From assembly GCA_022510765.1 (NCBI GenBank), contig JAFLSU010000007.1:28171-80127 (forward strand): a stretch of 51,957 nucleotides of DNA, read 5' to 3'. The first letter of the stretch is position 1. Every line of letters starts with the position of its first letter. The notes beneath the pieces are model-generated. The model saw only the letters and a list, made by a program, of their open reading frames with translations. It had not been told where the DNA came from and did not search any database. Below, one piece after another: positions 1-8,394 of this stretch. The stretch is from Christensenellaceae bacterium. GTDB taxonomy: Bacteria > Bacillota > Clostridia > Christensenellales > CAG-138. The position numbers and the translations under genes are program-made.

Positions 1-1
1 A

Positions 2-481
2 ATAGACCCCAATAATGCCAAGTATTATGAGCAGCGTAGTATCACTTTGCATGCGATGGGGCAATATGAGCAGGCATTGTCGGATAACACGAAAGCAATT
101 GAACTAGACCCCAACAATGCAGTTTATTACAACAGCCGCGCTATTACGCTGTATGAAATGGAGCAATACGAGCAGGCATTTCCGGATAGAACGAAAGCAA
201 TTGAACTGAATCCCAACAATGCAGCTTATTACAACGGTAGAGCTGTTACGCTACATGCAATGGGGAAAGAGGAGCAGGCATTGCTGGATATCACGAAAGC
301 AATAGAGCTGAACCCCAACAATGCAGATTATTACAACGGCCGAGCTATTACGCTGCATGCAATGGGGCAATACGAGCAGGCATTGTCGGATATCACGAAA
401 GCAATTGAATTGGAACCGTCAAACGCTAAATATTGTGAGCGGCGTAGTATTATCTTGTATGCAATGGGACGGCATGAGTAG
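2..481 (+). CDS. TPR-repeat protein, 5' end outside the window
   Basis: The frame is open from the first codon of the window, so the gene starts upstream; an in-frame TTG at 47 has no ribosome site and is not the start. The visible 159 residues are about four and a half 34-residue tetratricopeptide repeats, each with the pattern Y-Y-N-x-R-A followed by M-G-x-x-E-Q-A-L and T-K-A-I-E-L-x-P-x-N-A. TPR arrays are protein-interaction scaffolds; the partner cannot be told from this fragment. The protein ends inside a repeat: where the earlier repeats have GAG CAG GCA, the last has GAG TAG GTA, so a CAG-to-TAG change appears to have ended it and the following bases no longer match the repeat. The repeats are very alike at DNA level, which favours expansion and contraction. 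Confidence 0.8.
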   Translation: MDPNNAKYYEQRSITLHAMGQYEQALSDNTKAIELDPNNAVYYNSRAITLYEMEQYEQAFPDRTKAIELNPNNAAYYNGRAVTLHAMGKEEQALLDITKAIELNPNNADYYNGRAITLHAMGQYEQALSDITKAIELEPSNAKYCERRSIILYAMGRHE

Positions 482-965
482 GTATGCAGGAGTGCAAACC
501 CATATAATTATCCCACTAAATATTTCTTTTCTTATTGTGGATAAAAGGTTTTGCCTCCAATAAAAAGAGACGGGCGGATTAATCTCTATTTTAATGTGGA
601 ACTGCCGTATACTGTGGGTGCTTTGAAAACTCGAACCTAATTTCAATAGGAAAAGGGTTCGGATTTGGAGCATGCTGCTCCGCAATGTCATCGCGGATTG
701 CATAGCGTTCACGATTCTCGCCCATATCATCGCTCCTTTTTTTCCGCAAAAGGTCACGCTTGCTGCGGCTATGCCCTTGTAAACGCGGGCATGACGTCTT
801 TGACACGAGGTGTGGAATACTTCGCTTTCACTTTGTGCGTAAGCACAAAACCAGCATAGGCAGCAGATTAGCGGTCAAAATTTTTAAAAAGCAAGATACG
901 GAGATGCAATAAATCGTGCTTCTTCCGCATTATCCTTAAAGATAAACGCAAAGGAGGTTTTTACT
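482..965. other. gap between TPR gene and MBL gene
   Basis: About 480 bases without a convincing gene. It holds one weak small open frame on the minus strand (591-725) and a short hairpin at 832-849 (TTTGTGC, loop GTAA, GCACAAA) without a T run. The last bases carry the ribosome site of the next gene (AAAGGAGG near 950). Confidence 0.5.
591..725 (-). CDS. possible 44-residue small protein
   Basis: On the minus strand an ATG at 725 is preceded by AAGGAGCGATGAT, a good ribosome site at suitable distance, and the frame runs 44 codons to TAA. The product is hydrophilic and charged, starts MGENRERYAIRDD and contains a PNPNPFP segment. I do not recognise a family. The frame extends further upstream without a better start. 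It could be the remnant of a larger element, since the surroundings hold no other gene. The call rests only on the ribosome site and the open frame. Confidence 0.25.
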   Translation of the reverse strand: MGENRERYAIRDDIAEQHAPNPNPFPIEIRFEFSKHPQYTAVPH

Positions 966-1829
966 GTGCGAAAATACGGAATGATACTTGCCGTTCTTGT
1001 GCTGCTCGGCATTGCGGTCGGCACTTTGTTTTTCCTTTGGACGAATCGTGCACCATCATCTGAGCGCTTGGAGCCAATGACGGTCACGCTGCTGAAGGTC
1101 GGAAAGGCGGATGCCATAGTTATACAGAGCAAGGGTCAAACGATGGTGATCGACACCGGGGAGGAGGATGACGGAGAGGAGTTGACCTCCTTCCTGACGA
1201 AACGGAACATCTCCCGCGTCGACGTGCTGATAATCACCCATTTCGATAAGGATCATGTAGGCGGAGCCGACACCCTTGTGGAGTCAATGGCGATCGAGCG
1301 GGTTCTGATTCCGAACTATATAGGTACGGGTGTGAAGTACCGTGATTTTATGGATGCCCTCGATCGAAAAGGCATTGAGCCGCTGCGTCTGACCGAGCCT
1401 GTGACGTTTTCCTTTGGGGATGCGGAGGTTTTGGTTGAGCCGCCGTCAAGCTATGCGATCCCTCAGGGCGCGAAGGAATACGACAACGATTTTTCGCTTC
1501 TTACCACAATCACCCACGGCGCAAACCGCCTGTTCTTTGCAGGTGATGCGGAAAAGCATAGGATACGCGAATGGGTATCGGGCGAAAGCGCGGCGGCCTG
1601 TGATTTTATAAAGATACCGCACCATGGCGTATATGACAAGGCGCTTAAAGAATTGGTAGATACCGTGTCGCCTAAGTTCGCCGTTATCTGCTCCTCCAGT
1701 AAGAATCCTGCTGATGCGCGGACGCTGGAGCTACTAAAGCAGAGCAATATTCGGGTGTTTGAGACGAAGGACGGCGATGTGACTGTCATCAGCGACGGAA
1801 ACGGCCTTGAAATAAGTCAGAAGCGGTAG
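966..1829 (+). CDS. membrane-anchored ComEC/Rec2-like metallo-beta-lactamase-fold hydrolase
   Basis: This 287-residue protein starts at GTG 966, chosen because AAAGGAGG lies at the right distance. Residues 5-26 form one hydrophobic segment, a signal anchor or uncleaved signal peptide, so the enzyme domain should face outward. The metallo-beta-lactamase fold is shown by the metal-binding motif H92-x-D94-x-D96-H97, a downstream AGD (D194) and PHHG (H219, H220). The set and the length match the free-standing ComEC C-terminal-like hydrolases, some of which are nucleases or phosphodiesterases, but no DNA-uptake gene is nearby. The substrate is unknown. The gene is 82 bases upstream of a methyltransferase in the same direction, with no terminator between, so the two may be co-transcribed. 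Confidence 0.8.
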   Translation: MRKYGMILAVLVLLGIAVGTLFFLWTNRAPSSERLEPMTVTLLKVGKADAIVIQSKGQTMVIDTGEEDDGEELTSFLTKRNISRVDVLIITHFDKDHVGGADTLVESMAIERVLIPNYIGTGVKYRDFMDALDRKGIEPLRLTEPVTFSFGDAEVLVEPPSSYAIPQGAKEYDNDFSLLTTITHGANRLFFAGDAEKHRIREWVSGESAAACDFIKIPHHGVYDKALKELVDTVSPKFAVICSSSKNPADARTLELLKQSNIRVFETKDGDVTVISDGNGLEISQKR

Positions 1830-1911
1830 AATTAGAAGTAAGAACATGGCATAGACCGTTTTTCATCGCATGAAAGCGAACAATAGGATGAACTGAGATC
1901 AGGGAATTATT

Positions 1912-2562
1912 ATGCTTGAAAAAATGGACGCCTTTTTTGAAAAAAGGCTCGCTGGTTATGATGAACATATGCTGACCGCAATCGAGGGCGCGGATGAATT
2001 TTATAAATATACCGCCGAGCATCTGCCCAGCGAAGCCAATGCGGAAGTCCTTGATTTGGGCTGCGGAACGGGGCTTGAGCTGGAAGAATACTTCTTATTG
2101 AACCCGAATGCGCGTGTCACGGGCATTGATCTAACGCATGCCATGCTGGAAGTGCTTGCGGCGAAATTTCCGGACAAAAGCTTGAATTTGATTTGTTGTT
2201 CCTATTTTGATGCGGAGCTTGGCTCCGAGATATATGACGCCGCAGTTTCGGTAGAATCCCTGCACCATTTTTCGGATGAAAGCAAACTGTCACTCTATCG
2301 AAAACTGCTGCGTTCCCTAAAAGCAGATGGATATTTTGTTTTGACGGACTATTTTGCCGAATCGGAGAGGCTTGAAAAGGAGTATTTTGAAACCTTTGAA
2401 AAGCTCAAACAGGAACAAGGCATCTTGGATCAAAGTTTTTATCATTACGATACGCCGTTAACGGTGGAACATGAAATAGAAATATTAAAAAAGGCTGGCT
2501 TTTCGGAGGTCAGGTCATTGAGGAACTGGGGAGCGACCTATACGCTTTTGGCTAAACGGTAA
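1912..2562 (+). CDS. class I SAM-dependent methyltransferase
   Basis: The 216-residue product has the Rossmann-type methyltransferase motifs in order: VLDLGCGTG at residues 46-54 (motif I, binds S-adenosylmethionine), an acidic GID at the end of strand 2, and a SVESLHHF segment typical of the UbiE/type-11 group. The last 60 residues hold a helical segment and a final YTLLAKR strand. The substrate is not apparent; the family methylates small molecules, RNA and proteins. ATG 1912 follows AGGGAATTATT, a weak ribosome site, so the start is moderately sure. It follows the MBL-fold gene in the same direction. Confidence 0.82.
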   Translation: MLEKMDAFFEKRLAGYDEHMLTAIEGADEFYKYTAEHLPSEANAEVLDLGCGTGLELEEYFLLNPNARVTGIDLTHAMLEVLAAKFPDKSLNLICCSYFDAELGSEIYDAAVSVESLHHFSDESKLSLYRKLLRSLKADGYFVLTDYFAESERLEKEYFETFEKLKQEQGILDQSFYHYDTPLTVEHEIEILKKAGFSEVRSLRNWGATYTLLAKR

Positions 2563-2929
2563 TCATCGGAAAAATGTGTGAAACTATAAATATCACGAAA
2601 TAGTTGATTCGTGTATTCCGCTGTATCCGGTTCGTAAAACCAAGGAATTGTTGTAATATTGCAAATCCTGCTTTTTATGGCTAAAAGAAGAAATTTGCAT
2701 AAATCTGAAAAATCTTATAAGGATAGTATTAATTTAAAGCGCAAGAAGTGTCCGTCTTTTGATGTTCGCTTGGTTATAGTTTTTACGATTTTGTAAGCAA
2801 TTACCATGTAGCCCTTGCATGCAATAATATATTTAATTTGTGCGCGTTTTAGGCTTGAAATCGGATAGTAGTTGCGATATAACAATAAATGGTAGAAGTT
2901 ACCAAATATTTTATATTTAGGAGTTGTTT
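2563..2929. other. AT-rich gap
   Basis: Some 367 AT-rich bases with no supported gene. A 39-codon ATG frame at 2677-2796 lacks a ribosome site and is rejected. The 3' part holds the promoter of the next gene (2855-2883). Confidence 0.5.
2855..2883 (+). promoter_or_regulatory. sigma-A-type promoter for the secreted protein gene
   Basis: TTGAAA at 2855 and TATAAC at 2878 are separated by 17 bases, about 47 bases upstream of the ATG at 2930. Confidence 0.6.
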
Positions 2930-3367
2930 ATGAAAAGATTACTCTCGTGTGCCTTTGCTCTTCTTTTTGTCGCCGCCGTGCTGATGCCGGTTATCGCCGT
3001 AAACGCCGTAACATCCTCCTTTAACTATTCGTTTACTATGGAACATCGGTATGTTAACGGGTGGGACAATGGGCAGGTTTATTCCCTTCCGGCAGGTACC
3101 GCAACTATCTCTGGAAGTGTATATGCCTATCCAATCGATGCCGCATCAACTGAGAATCCTTACCCCGTAAGTTACACGTTATGTTCAAAAGTGTTTTTGG
3201 GGATATTTACTAAGGAATGGGGAACCGTTAAAGGGCCTGCCGAGGGGACCGTATCGGGTTCCTTCGGAAAAATCGATGCCGGAGACAAGTATTACTTAAC
3301 TGTTTGGACGGTCGAAGAAGATCATTGGTATCATAGCGGACACGGAAAAGTAACAGTTAAGTATTAA
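2930..3367 (+). CDS. small secreted protein of unknown function
   Basis: I place the start at ATG 2930 rather than the in-frame TTG at 2924, because the TAGGAG site at 2918-2923 sits 6 bases before the ATG. The 145-residue product begins MKRLLSC followed by a hydrophobic stretch to about residue 22 and a VNAVTSS cleavage region, a classic signal peptide. The mature part (about 120 residues) is rich in Tyr, Gly, Ser and Thr with alternating hydrophobic residues, suggesting a small beta-sandwich. It has no LPxTG-like motif or second membrane segment, so it is probably released. No family recognised. The VanZ gene follows 30 bases downstream. Confidence 0.7.
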   Translation: MKRLLSCAFALLFVAAVLMPVIAVNAVTSSFNYSFTMEHRYVNGWDNGQVYSLPAGTATISGSVYAYPIDAASTENPYPVSYTLCSKVFLGIFTKEWGTVKGPAEGTVSGSFGKIDAGDKYYLTVWTVEEDHWYHSGHGKVTVKY

Positions 3368-3397
3368 AGTTCTGACTTTCATATTTATAATTGTATT

Positions 3398-3979
3398 ATG
3401 GCATTTGATCCTGATTTTTGGGGATGTATAGTCCTATCTTTAATACCTATACTGATTTTGACGGTCGTTTTCCTTGTAAGGCGCGGGAATGTATGGAGAT
3501 ATATTTTTGAGGCTGCGCTTGCAGTCTACCTCATATTTGCTGCCTCATACACTATATGCCCAATATATTTCTACGGCCCGATTCGAGAGAGCTTTATTGA
3601 GAACGGCTGGAAGCTTCGTGACTGCATTTATCTTGTGCCGTTCACAGACGGCATAAGCTTGGATGATCTTTTAAATGTGGTTCTGACGTTTCCTCTCGGC
3701 TTCCTGCTGCCACTCGTTAAGAAGCGCTTCATATGGAAACATGCTGCTATTGCGGGTCTAATATTTGGTTTTGGCGTTGAACTTATGCAGCTTCTTACAG
3801 CGGCGTTTCAGGGCTTTACCTTTAAATATGTAGATGTCTCGGACGTAATATGCAATTTCATAGGAACTATGCTCGGTTGGCTTGTCATTGCCGCGTTTAT
3901 ACTTCTTGCGCAAAGGCTGTATAAAGACACGAAGAACAGTTCCATCGTTGGCTACATTACTGAACGGAATGTGAAATAG
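3398..3979 (+). CDS. VanZ family membrane protein
   Basis: The 193-residue protein has four to five hydrophobic helices and VanZ hallmarks: an N-terminal helix, an NVVLTFPLGFLLPL segment preceded by a short acidic loop (DDLLN), the GFGVELMQLL helix, and a final DVSDVICNFIGTMLG helix. VanZ proteins give low-level teicoplanin resistance in Tn1546, but most chromosomal members have no known role; nothing here suggests a resistance cluster. There is no clear ribosome site before ATG 3398, only 30 bases after the preceding stop, so expression may depend on translation of the upstream gene. A terminator follows. Confidence 0.82.
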   Translation: MAFDPDFWGCIVLSLIPILILTVVFLVRRGNVWRYIFEAALAVYLIFAASYTICPIYFYGPIRESFIENGWKLRDCIYLVPFTDGISLDDLLNVVLTFPLGFLLPLVKKRFIWKHAAIAGLIFGFGVELMQLLTAAFQGFTFKYVDVSDVICNFIGTMLGWLVIAAFILLAQRLYKDTKNSSIVGYITERNVK

Positions 3980-4054
3980 CCTCTGCCTTTCAATCGGTTG
4001 GCAACTTAGTTAATACCGAGGCAAAAGAGCCTTAATATTTAAGGGCGCTGAAAA

Positions 4055-4089
4055 GTCTGACTCTTACCGTCAAAAGAGTTGGGCTTTTT
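4055..4089 (+). terminator. intrinsic terminator after the VanZ gene
   Basis: An imperfect hairpin with core arms ACTCTT and AAGAGT (extended by wobble pairs) ends in a GGGCTTTTT tract. Confidence 0.65.
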
Positions 4090-4188
4090 GCTTTAATGCT
4101 ATATTTGGGTGCTGCTCTGCGTCTGCGGCTCCGTTCTTTGCGGTTTCATATATTCGGACAAGAGATTCTTTTTTATTGTAAATTCGTC

Positions 4189-4217
4189 TTGAAACGCCAA
4201 CTCATATAGTGTAATAT
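4189..4217 (+). promoter_or_regulatory. promoter of the aconitase-family gene
   Basis: TTGAAA at 4189 and TAATAT at 4212 are 17 bases apart. Transcription would start near 4224, right at an in-frame ATG (4223), which argues that translation starts at the later ATG 4283. Confidence 0.5.
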
Positions 4218-4282
4218 AGAGTATGGAGGAGTTTACATATCCCCCTAAATATGCTTTTAAGCGAATAGAAGGAGTCACTACA

Positions 4283-6529
4283 ATGATAGAGCTGTACAAC
4301 AACGGTGTATATCTCGTTGACGGCAAGCCCGTATTGGAAGCCGTAGAGGGCGTTACCCCGGACGAAGGCCGCGAAAACACCATCGCTTATCAGATCATGC
4401 GTGCGCATGACGTATCCGATGACCCCAAAAAGATGCGCATTCGTTTCGACTGCCTGATGTCCCACGATATCACCTATGTCGGCATCATTCAGACCGCAAG
4501 AGCATCGGGTCTCAAGCAGTTCCCGATCCCCTATGCGATGACCAACTGCCACAACAGCCTTTGTGCGGTCGGCGGCACCATCAACGAGGATGACCATGTT
4601 TTCGGTCTTTCCGCTGCGAAAAAGTACGGCGGCATCTATGTTCCCGTAAACCAGAGCGTCATTCACAGCTATGCCCGCGAAGCGATGACCATGTGCGGCA
4701 ACATGATCCTCGGTTCGGACAGCCATACCCGTTACGGTGCACTCGGCACCATGGGTGTCGGCGAGGGCGGCCCGGAGCTCGTCAAGCAGCTCCTCAAGAA
4801 TACCTATGATGTCAATGCCCCCGAGGTAGTTCTCGTATACCTCACGGGCGAACCCCGCCACGGCATCGGTCCCCACGATGTTGCAATAGCACTAGTTAAG
4901 GCGACCTTCGAAAGCGGCTTTGTCAAGAATAAGGTTCTCGAATTCGTAGGCCCCGGCGTTGAAAGCCTTCCCGCTGATTTCCGCAACGGCATTGACGTAA
5001 TGACCACCGAAACCACATGTCTGTCCTCCATCTGGGAGACCGATGAGGTCATTGAGAACTACTATAAGATTTACGGCAGACCCGAGGGCTTCAAGAAGCT
5101 TGCACCCAAGGGCATTGCATACTATGATAGCATGATCACCATCGACCTTTCAAAGGTTGAGAGCATGATCGCGCTACCGTTCCACCCCTCCAACGCCTAT
5201 ACCATCAAGGAATTCCTTGCAAACGCTGAGGAAATCCTCAAGGGCGTACAGGCCGAGGCCGAGAAGAAATTCAAGAAGGTCAGCGTCAATCTGCTCGATA
5301 AGATAGTGGATGGCAAGGTCTACGCCGACCAGGGCGTTATCGCGGGATGCAGCGGCGGTCTGTTCGATAACATCGTGGAAGCGGCTGCCATCATGGACGG
5401 ACACGACATCGGAGACGGCTATTTCAACTTCTCCATATATCCCACGAGCGTACCAACCAGCCTTGAGCTGACCCGCATCGGCGCAAGCGAGAAGCTCCTT
5501 GAGAGCGGCGCGATCATCAAGCCCAGCTTCTGCGGCCCCTGCTTCGGTGCCGGCGACGTGCCCTCCAACAACGGCCTTTCCCTCCGCCATACCACCCGCA
5601 ACTTCCCCAACCGTGAAGGCTCCAAGCCCGGCGAGGGACAGATCTCCTTCGTCGCGCTCATGGACGCACGCTCCATCGCTGCAACCGCAAGGAATCACGG
5701 CGTGATCACTCCCGCGACCGATGTAGAATACGACGATACCCACTATGAGTACAGGTTCGACAAGAGCGTTTACGACAGGCGAATCTACAACGGCTTCGGC
5801 AAGCCCGATCCCACCGTTGAACTAAAGCTCGGTCCCAACATCACCGACTGGCCCGAGATGTTCCAGCTCACCGAGAATGCGCTCTTTGAGCTTGATGCCG
5901 TCATTCACGACCCCGTGACCACCACCGACGAGCTGATCCCGTCCGGCGAAACCTCCTCCTACCGCTCCAACCCGCTGCGCCTTGCGGAATTCGCGCTTTC
6001 AAGGCGCGTACCCGAATATGTTGGCAGAAGCAAGCAGGTCATGGCTATGGACTTCGAACGCCGTAAGGGTGAAAATCCCGAGCGGATAATGAATGCGCTT
6101 GCGAAGGTTGGCAATGCCGATAAATTGATTGCAAACACCGGCTTCGGCTCCTGCGTGTTTGCCAACAAGCCCGGCGACGGCTCGGCCCGCGAGCAGGCAG
6201 CGTCCTGCCAGAGGGTTCTCGGTGGCTTTGCGAACATCTGTTACGAGTATGCGACCAAGCGTTATCGTTCCAACTGCATCAACTGGGGCATCCTGCCCTT
6301 CACCATCGCACCCGATACCGAGTTCAACTATGAATGCGGCGATTTCGTATTCGTACCCGGCATCAGAGCGGCGGTCGAAAACGGCGTTGAGGAGATACCC
6401 GCAAAGGTCATCACCGCGAACGGCGTTCAGGATATAACCCTCTATATCAAGGGACTCACCCAAGACGAAAAGGAGATCCTGCTTGAGGGCAATCTGATGA
6501 ACTACTACAAGGCTCATATGGTTGACTAA
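4283..6529 (+). CDS. aconitase-family hydratase (YbhJ-like)
   Basis: I start the gene at ATG 4283, which has AAGGAG 8 bases before it; an in-frame ATG at 4223 has no site and lies at the predicted transcript start. The product is 748 residues. The iron-sulfur ligands of the aconitase family are visible: a single Cys in AGCSGGL and the pair in SFCGPCFGAG. The GSDSHTRYGALGTMGVGEGG motif of the active-site region is intact, and the C-terminal swivel domain follows. Length and motifs fit the aconitase-related hydratases such as E. coli YbhJ better than AcnA (about 890 residues) or LeuC. The substrate is unknown; citrate or a methylated analogue is plausible in a glutamate fermenter. No citrate synthase or isocitrate dehydrogenase gene is next to it. 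Confidence 0.8.
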   Translation: MIELYNNGVYLVDGKPVLEAVEGVTPDEGRENTIAYQIMRAHDVSDDPKKMRIRFDCLMSHDITYVGIIQTARASGLKQFPIPYAMTNCHNSLCAVGGTINEDDHVFGLSAAKKYGGIYVPVNQSVIHSYAREAMTMCGNMILGSDSHTRYGALGTMGVGEGGPELVKQLLKNTYDVNAPEVVLVYLTGEPRHGIGPHDVAIALVKATFESGFVKNKVLEFVGPGVESLPADFRNGIDVMTTETTCLSSIWETDEVIENYYKIYGRPEGFKKLAPKGIAYYDSMITIDLSKVESMIALPFHPSNAYTIKEFLANAEEILKGVQAEAEKKFKKVSVNLLDKIVDGKVYADQGVIAGCSGGLFDNIVEAAAIMDGHDIGDGYFNFSIYPTSVPTSLELTRIGASEKLLESGAIIKPSFCGPCFGAGDVPSNNGLSLRHTTRNFPNREGSKPGEGQISFVALMDARSIAATARNHGVITPATDVEYDDTHYEYRFDKSVYDRRIYNGFGKPDPTVELKLGPNITDWPEMFQLTENALFELDAVIHDPVTTTDELIPSGETSSYRSNPLRLAEFALSRRVPEYVGRSKQVMAMDFERRKGENPERIMNALAKVGNADKLIANTGFGSCVFANKPGDGSAREQAASCQRVLGGFANICYEYATKRYRSNCINWGILPFTIAPDTEFNYECGDFVFVPGIRAAVENGVEEIPAKVITANGVQDITLYIKGLTQDEKEILLEGNLMNYYKAHMVD

Positions 6530-6542
6530 ATACATTAGTTTC

Positions 6543-6568
6543 CGGGGGACTTTTGAAAAAGTCCCCCG
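6543..6568 (+). terminator. GC-rich hairpin after the hydratase gene
   Basis: Near-perfect inverted repeat: CCGGGGGACTTTT against AAAGTCCCCCG, 14 bases after the hydratase stop. The tract after it (AACTCTACAAATTTTT) is only weakly T-rich, so it may be a weak terminator or a stabilising 3' hairpin. A similar design recurs at 38779-38810. Confidence 0.5.
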
Positions 6569-6596
6569 AACTCTACAAATTTTTAAAAGTAATTTC

Positions 6597-7451
6597 ATGA
6601 ACAAAGTACGGATAATCACCGATTCCGCAAGCGATCTTCCGAAGCGATTTTTAACCGAGCATGAAATCAGGGTCGTTCCGATGAGAACGTTGTTTGCGGA
6701 CGGCGAATACGTGGACGGCGTGACCATCACCCCTTCGCAGTTTTATGAGAAGCTGATCGAGAGCGACGATTTTCCCACCACCAGCCAGCCTTCGCCTATG
6801 GAATTTACGGAGGTCTATCGCGAGGTCAGGGAAGCGGGGGATACGGCAGTAATAATCACTCTGTCGTCCAAACTTTCGGGTACCTACCAAAGCGCTCAAA
6901 TTGCCCTTGAAGGCTTCGAGGATTGCATTTTTCTTGTTGACAGCCTAAATGCCGCAATGGGCGAGGGTGCGCTTGTTGAGCGTGCGGTGCAGCTTCGCGG
7001 AATGGGTTTGACTGCCTCGGAGATAGCAGAAACTTTGGAGACGGACAGGGTTCGCCTGCGGTTAATTGCGCTGCTTGATACGCTTGAGTATCTTAAAAAG
7101 GGCGGACGAATCTCCAAGGCTGCTGCCTTTGCGGGGGGACTTCTGTCAATAAAGCCCGTGGTAGCCGTTGAGGATGGCGAAGTCAAGCTGCTTGGCAAGG
7201 CACGAGGCTCCAAACAGGGCAATAATATGCTGAACAGGCTCGTCGGGGAGACGGGCGGCGTGGATTTTTCGCTTCCGATACGCCTTGGCTACAGCGGGCT
7301 CAGCGATACGCTTCTGCGCAAGTACATTGAGGACAGCAGGGAGCTGTGGCATTACGACCGAAGCGATTTAAGTGTGGACATCGTCGGCAGCACCATCGGC
7401 ACTCATGCGGGGCCGGGGGCGATCGCAGTCGCATTTTTCAGCAAGGAATAA
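6597..7451 (+). CDS. DegV family fatty-acid-binding protein
   Basis: ATG 6597 gives a 284-residue protein beginning MNKVRIITDSASDLP, the standard DegV N terminus; the longer frame from TTG 6522 overlaps the preceding gene and a hairpin, so it is rejected. Typical motifs follow: PTTSQPSP and SSKLSGTYQSA, which in known structures line the fatty-acid carboxylate, then an LRLIALLDTLEYLKKGGRIS segment and a C-terminal GTHAGPGAIAVAFF. DegV/FakB proteins deliver fatty acids to the kinase FakA in Firmicutes; no fakA is in this window. The ribosome site is weak. The gene may be read from the hydratase promoter if the intervening hairpin leaks. Confidence 0.88.
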   Translation: MNKVRIITDSASDLPKRFLTEHEIRVVPMRTLFADGEYVDGVTITPSQFYEKLIESDDFPTTSQPSPMEFTEVYREVREAGDTAVIITLSSKLSGTYQSAQIALEGFEDCIFLVDSLNAAMGEGALVERAVQLRGMGLTASEIAETLETDRVRLRLIALLDTLEYLKKGGRISKAAAFAGGLLSIKPVVAVEDGEVKLLGKARGSKQGNNMLNRLVGETGGVDFSLPIRLGYSGLSDTLLRKYIEDSRELWHYDRSDLSVDIVGSTIGTHAGPGAIAVAFFSKE

Positions 7452-7560
7452 TATCAATATAATATTATAATGCTTCTTTATTGAATGCGCCTTCCCGATG
7501 AAGGAATTTAACGGCTCAACCTCAACTATTGACATTGAGCCGTAAATAAGAATGCACACG

Positions 7561-7597
7561 AATACGAAGGAACCCGCAGGCTGCTGCGGGTTCCTTT
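7561..7597. repeat. 37-nt direct repeat, copy 1 (terminator hairpin)
   Basis: This 37-nt block is repeated at 8983-9019 with a single difference (C at 7581, T at 9003). It contains a 13-bp perfect stem (AAGGAACCCGCAG against CTGCGGGTTCCTT) and here ends in TTTTTT (7595-7600), so it is a strong terminator on the plus strand. With the second copy it brackets the XRE-regulator island. Confidence 0.85.
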
Positions 7598-7648
7598 TTT
7601 AACTAATTATAGAAATTATTCTTCTTTTAATATGTAATTAAAAGAAAA

Positions 7649-7984
7649 CTACTTTTCCCTGTTCTGTATGTCTAACAGCAGGTCGATCTGTTTTATGATG
7701 TAATCCTGATACTCAGGTTTTAGCTTTTTAAATTGAGCGAAGGCCAATTCCACGAGTTGACCGGATTCTTGCTCAAACATGCTACCCTCGCCGTTCTTCA
7801 GCCATTCTTCACTTACATGAAAAGTAAAGCAAATTAGCTTAACTATGCGGTCATTCACATTGTTGTATCCCAATTCGATACCCGCAATATAGCCGTTGGA
7901 TATGGATAGAGCCTTGGCGAATTTAGCTTGGGACAGGCTTAATTCCTGCCGCACTTGCTTAACACGCTCGTTTATAGACATCAT
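7649..7984 (-). CDS. XRE family transcriptional regulator
   Basis: A 111-residue protein with a Cro/CI-type helix-turn-helix over residues 4-62: VKQVRQELSLSQAKFAKALS, then ISNGYIAGIELG as the recognition helix region. The C-terminal 45 residues are helical (LAFAQFKKLKPEYQDYI) and probably mediate oligomerisation. Two ATGs are adjacent, with AAAGGCGG upstream. The gene diverges from a minigene at 8142, and a candidate promoter pair lies between them, so it probably controls both itself and the divergent unit, as phage-type repressors do. The C-terminal tail resembles the product of that minigene (see findings). Confidence 0.88.
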   Translation of the reverse strand: MMSINERVKQVRQELSLSQAKFAKALSISNGYIAGIELGYNNVNDRIVKLICFTFHVSEEWLKNGEGSMFEQESGQLVELAFAQFKKLKPEYQDYIIKQIDLLLDIQNREK

Positions 7985-8026
7985 TTTTCCGCCTTTCTTC
8001 GCTCATATTATTGTGCAAGTACGTAC

Positions 8027-8055
8027 ATAGTAGCATAAAATCACTCACATAGCAA
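8027..8055 (-). promoter_or_regulatory. promoter of the XRE regulator gene
   Basis: Read on the minus strand: TTGCTA (8055-8050) and TACTAT (8032-8027), 17 bases apart. Next to the -10 lies GTACGTAC (8019-8026) preceded by TGCAAGTAC; a similar inverted half-site GTACTCGCA lies at the divergent promoter (from 8105), so these may be paired operators. Confidence 0.5.
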
Positions 8056-8077
8056 ACATATATTCTATAAATAAGTG

Positions 8078-8106
8078 TTGACACGCTCAAATATTAATGA
8101 TAAAGT
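8078..8106 (+). promoter_or_regulatory. divergent promoter of the minigene and membrane protein
   Basis: A perfect TTGACA at 8078 and TAAAGT at 8101 are 17 bases apart; the start would fall near 8113. The -10 overlaps GTACTCGCA, inversely related to TGCAAGTAC near the regulator's own promoter. Confidence 0.6.
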
Positions 8107-8141
8107 ACTCGCATATCAAGCGATAGAAGGGAGGCCCAAAA

Positions 8142-8282
8142 TTGGATAAGGATGTATGGACTGAAGAGTTCATTGAAAAGTTCAATCAACTTCTTCCCTG
8201 CAATCAGGAGCTTATTGTTGCAATGCAGCAAGCATTAATATTCGCGCAAAAGGAGGAGAAAGAAAAGAAACAGACTGCATGA
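8142..8282 (+). CDS. 46-residue minigene product, similar to the tail of the divergent regulator
   Basis: The frame starts at TTG 8142, 9 bases after AGAAGGGAGG, and runs 46 codons to TGA. The protein starts MDKDVWTEEFIEKFNQLLP and ends in a run of Lys and Glu; it is predicted to be entirely helical. Aligned without gaps, its segment from FNQLLPCNQ to EEK matches the C-terminal segment of the XRE regulator from FKKLKPEYQ to REK at 9 of 27 positions, including F, L, P, Q and I in the same register. I infer a possible partner or competitor of the regulator's oligomerisation tail. The gene is too short for ordinary gene finding. A hairpin at 8288-8306 (CCCTTATT against AATAAGGG) follows the stop. 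Confidence 0.6.
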   Translation: MDKDVWTEEFIEKFNQLLPCNQELIVAMQQALIFAQKEEKEKKQTA

Positions 8283-8394
8283 ACATACCCTTATTAAGAA
8301 TAAGGGGTTATAGCAAATGAAAGCCAAAAGGAGCGACAAAAAGGGTATCGCGCCCTAAATTAGAGAAGGATGAAACACAAGGAGGATATAATAA

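Noticed and set aside
2677..2796. 39-codon ATG frame in the AT-rich gap
   Set aside because: No ribosome site and no recognisable product; length expected by chance in AT-rich DNA.
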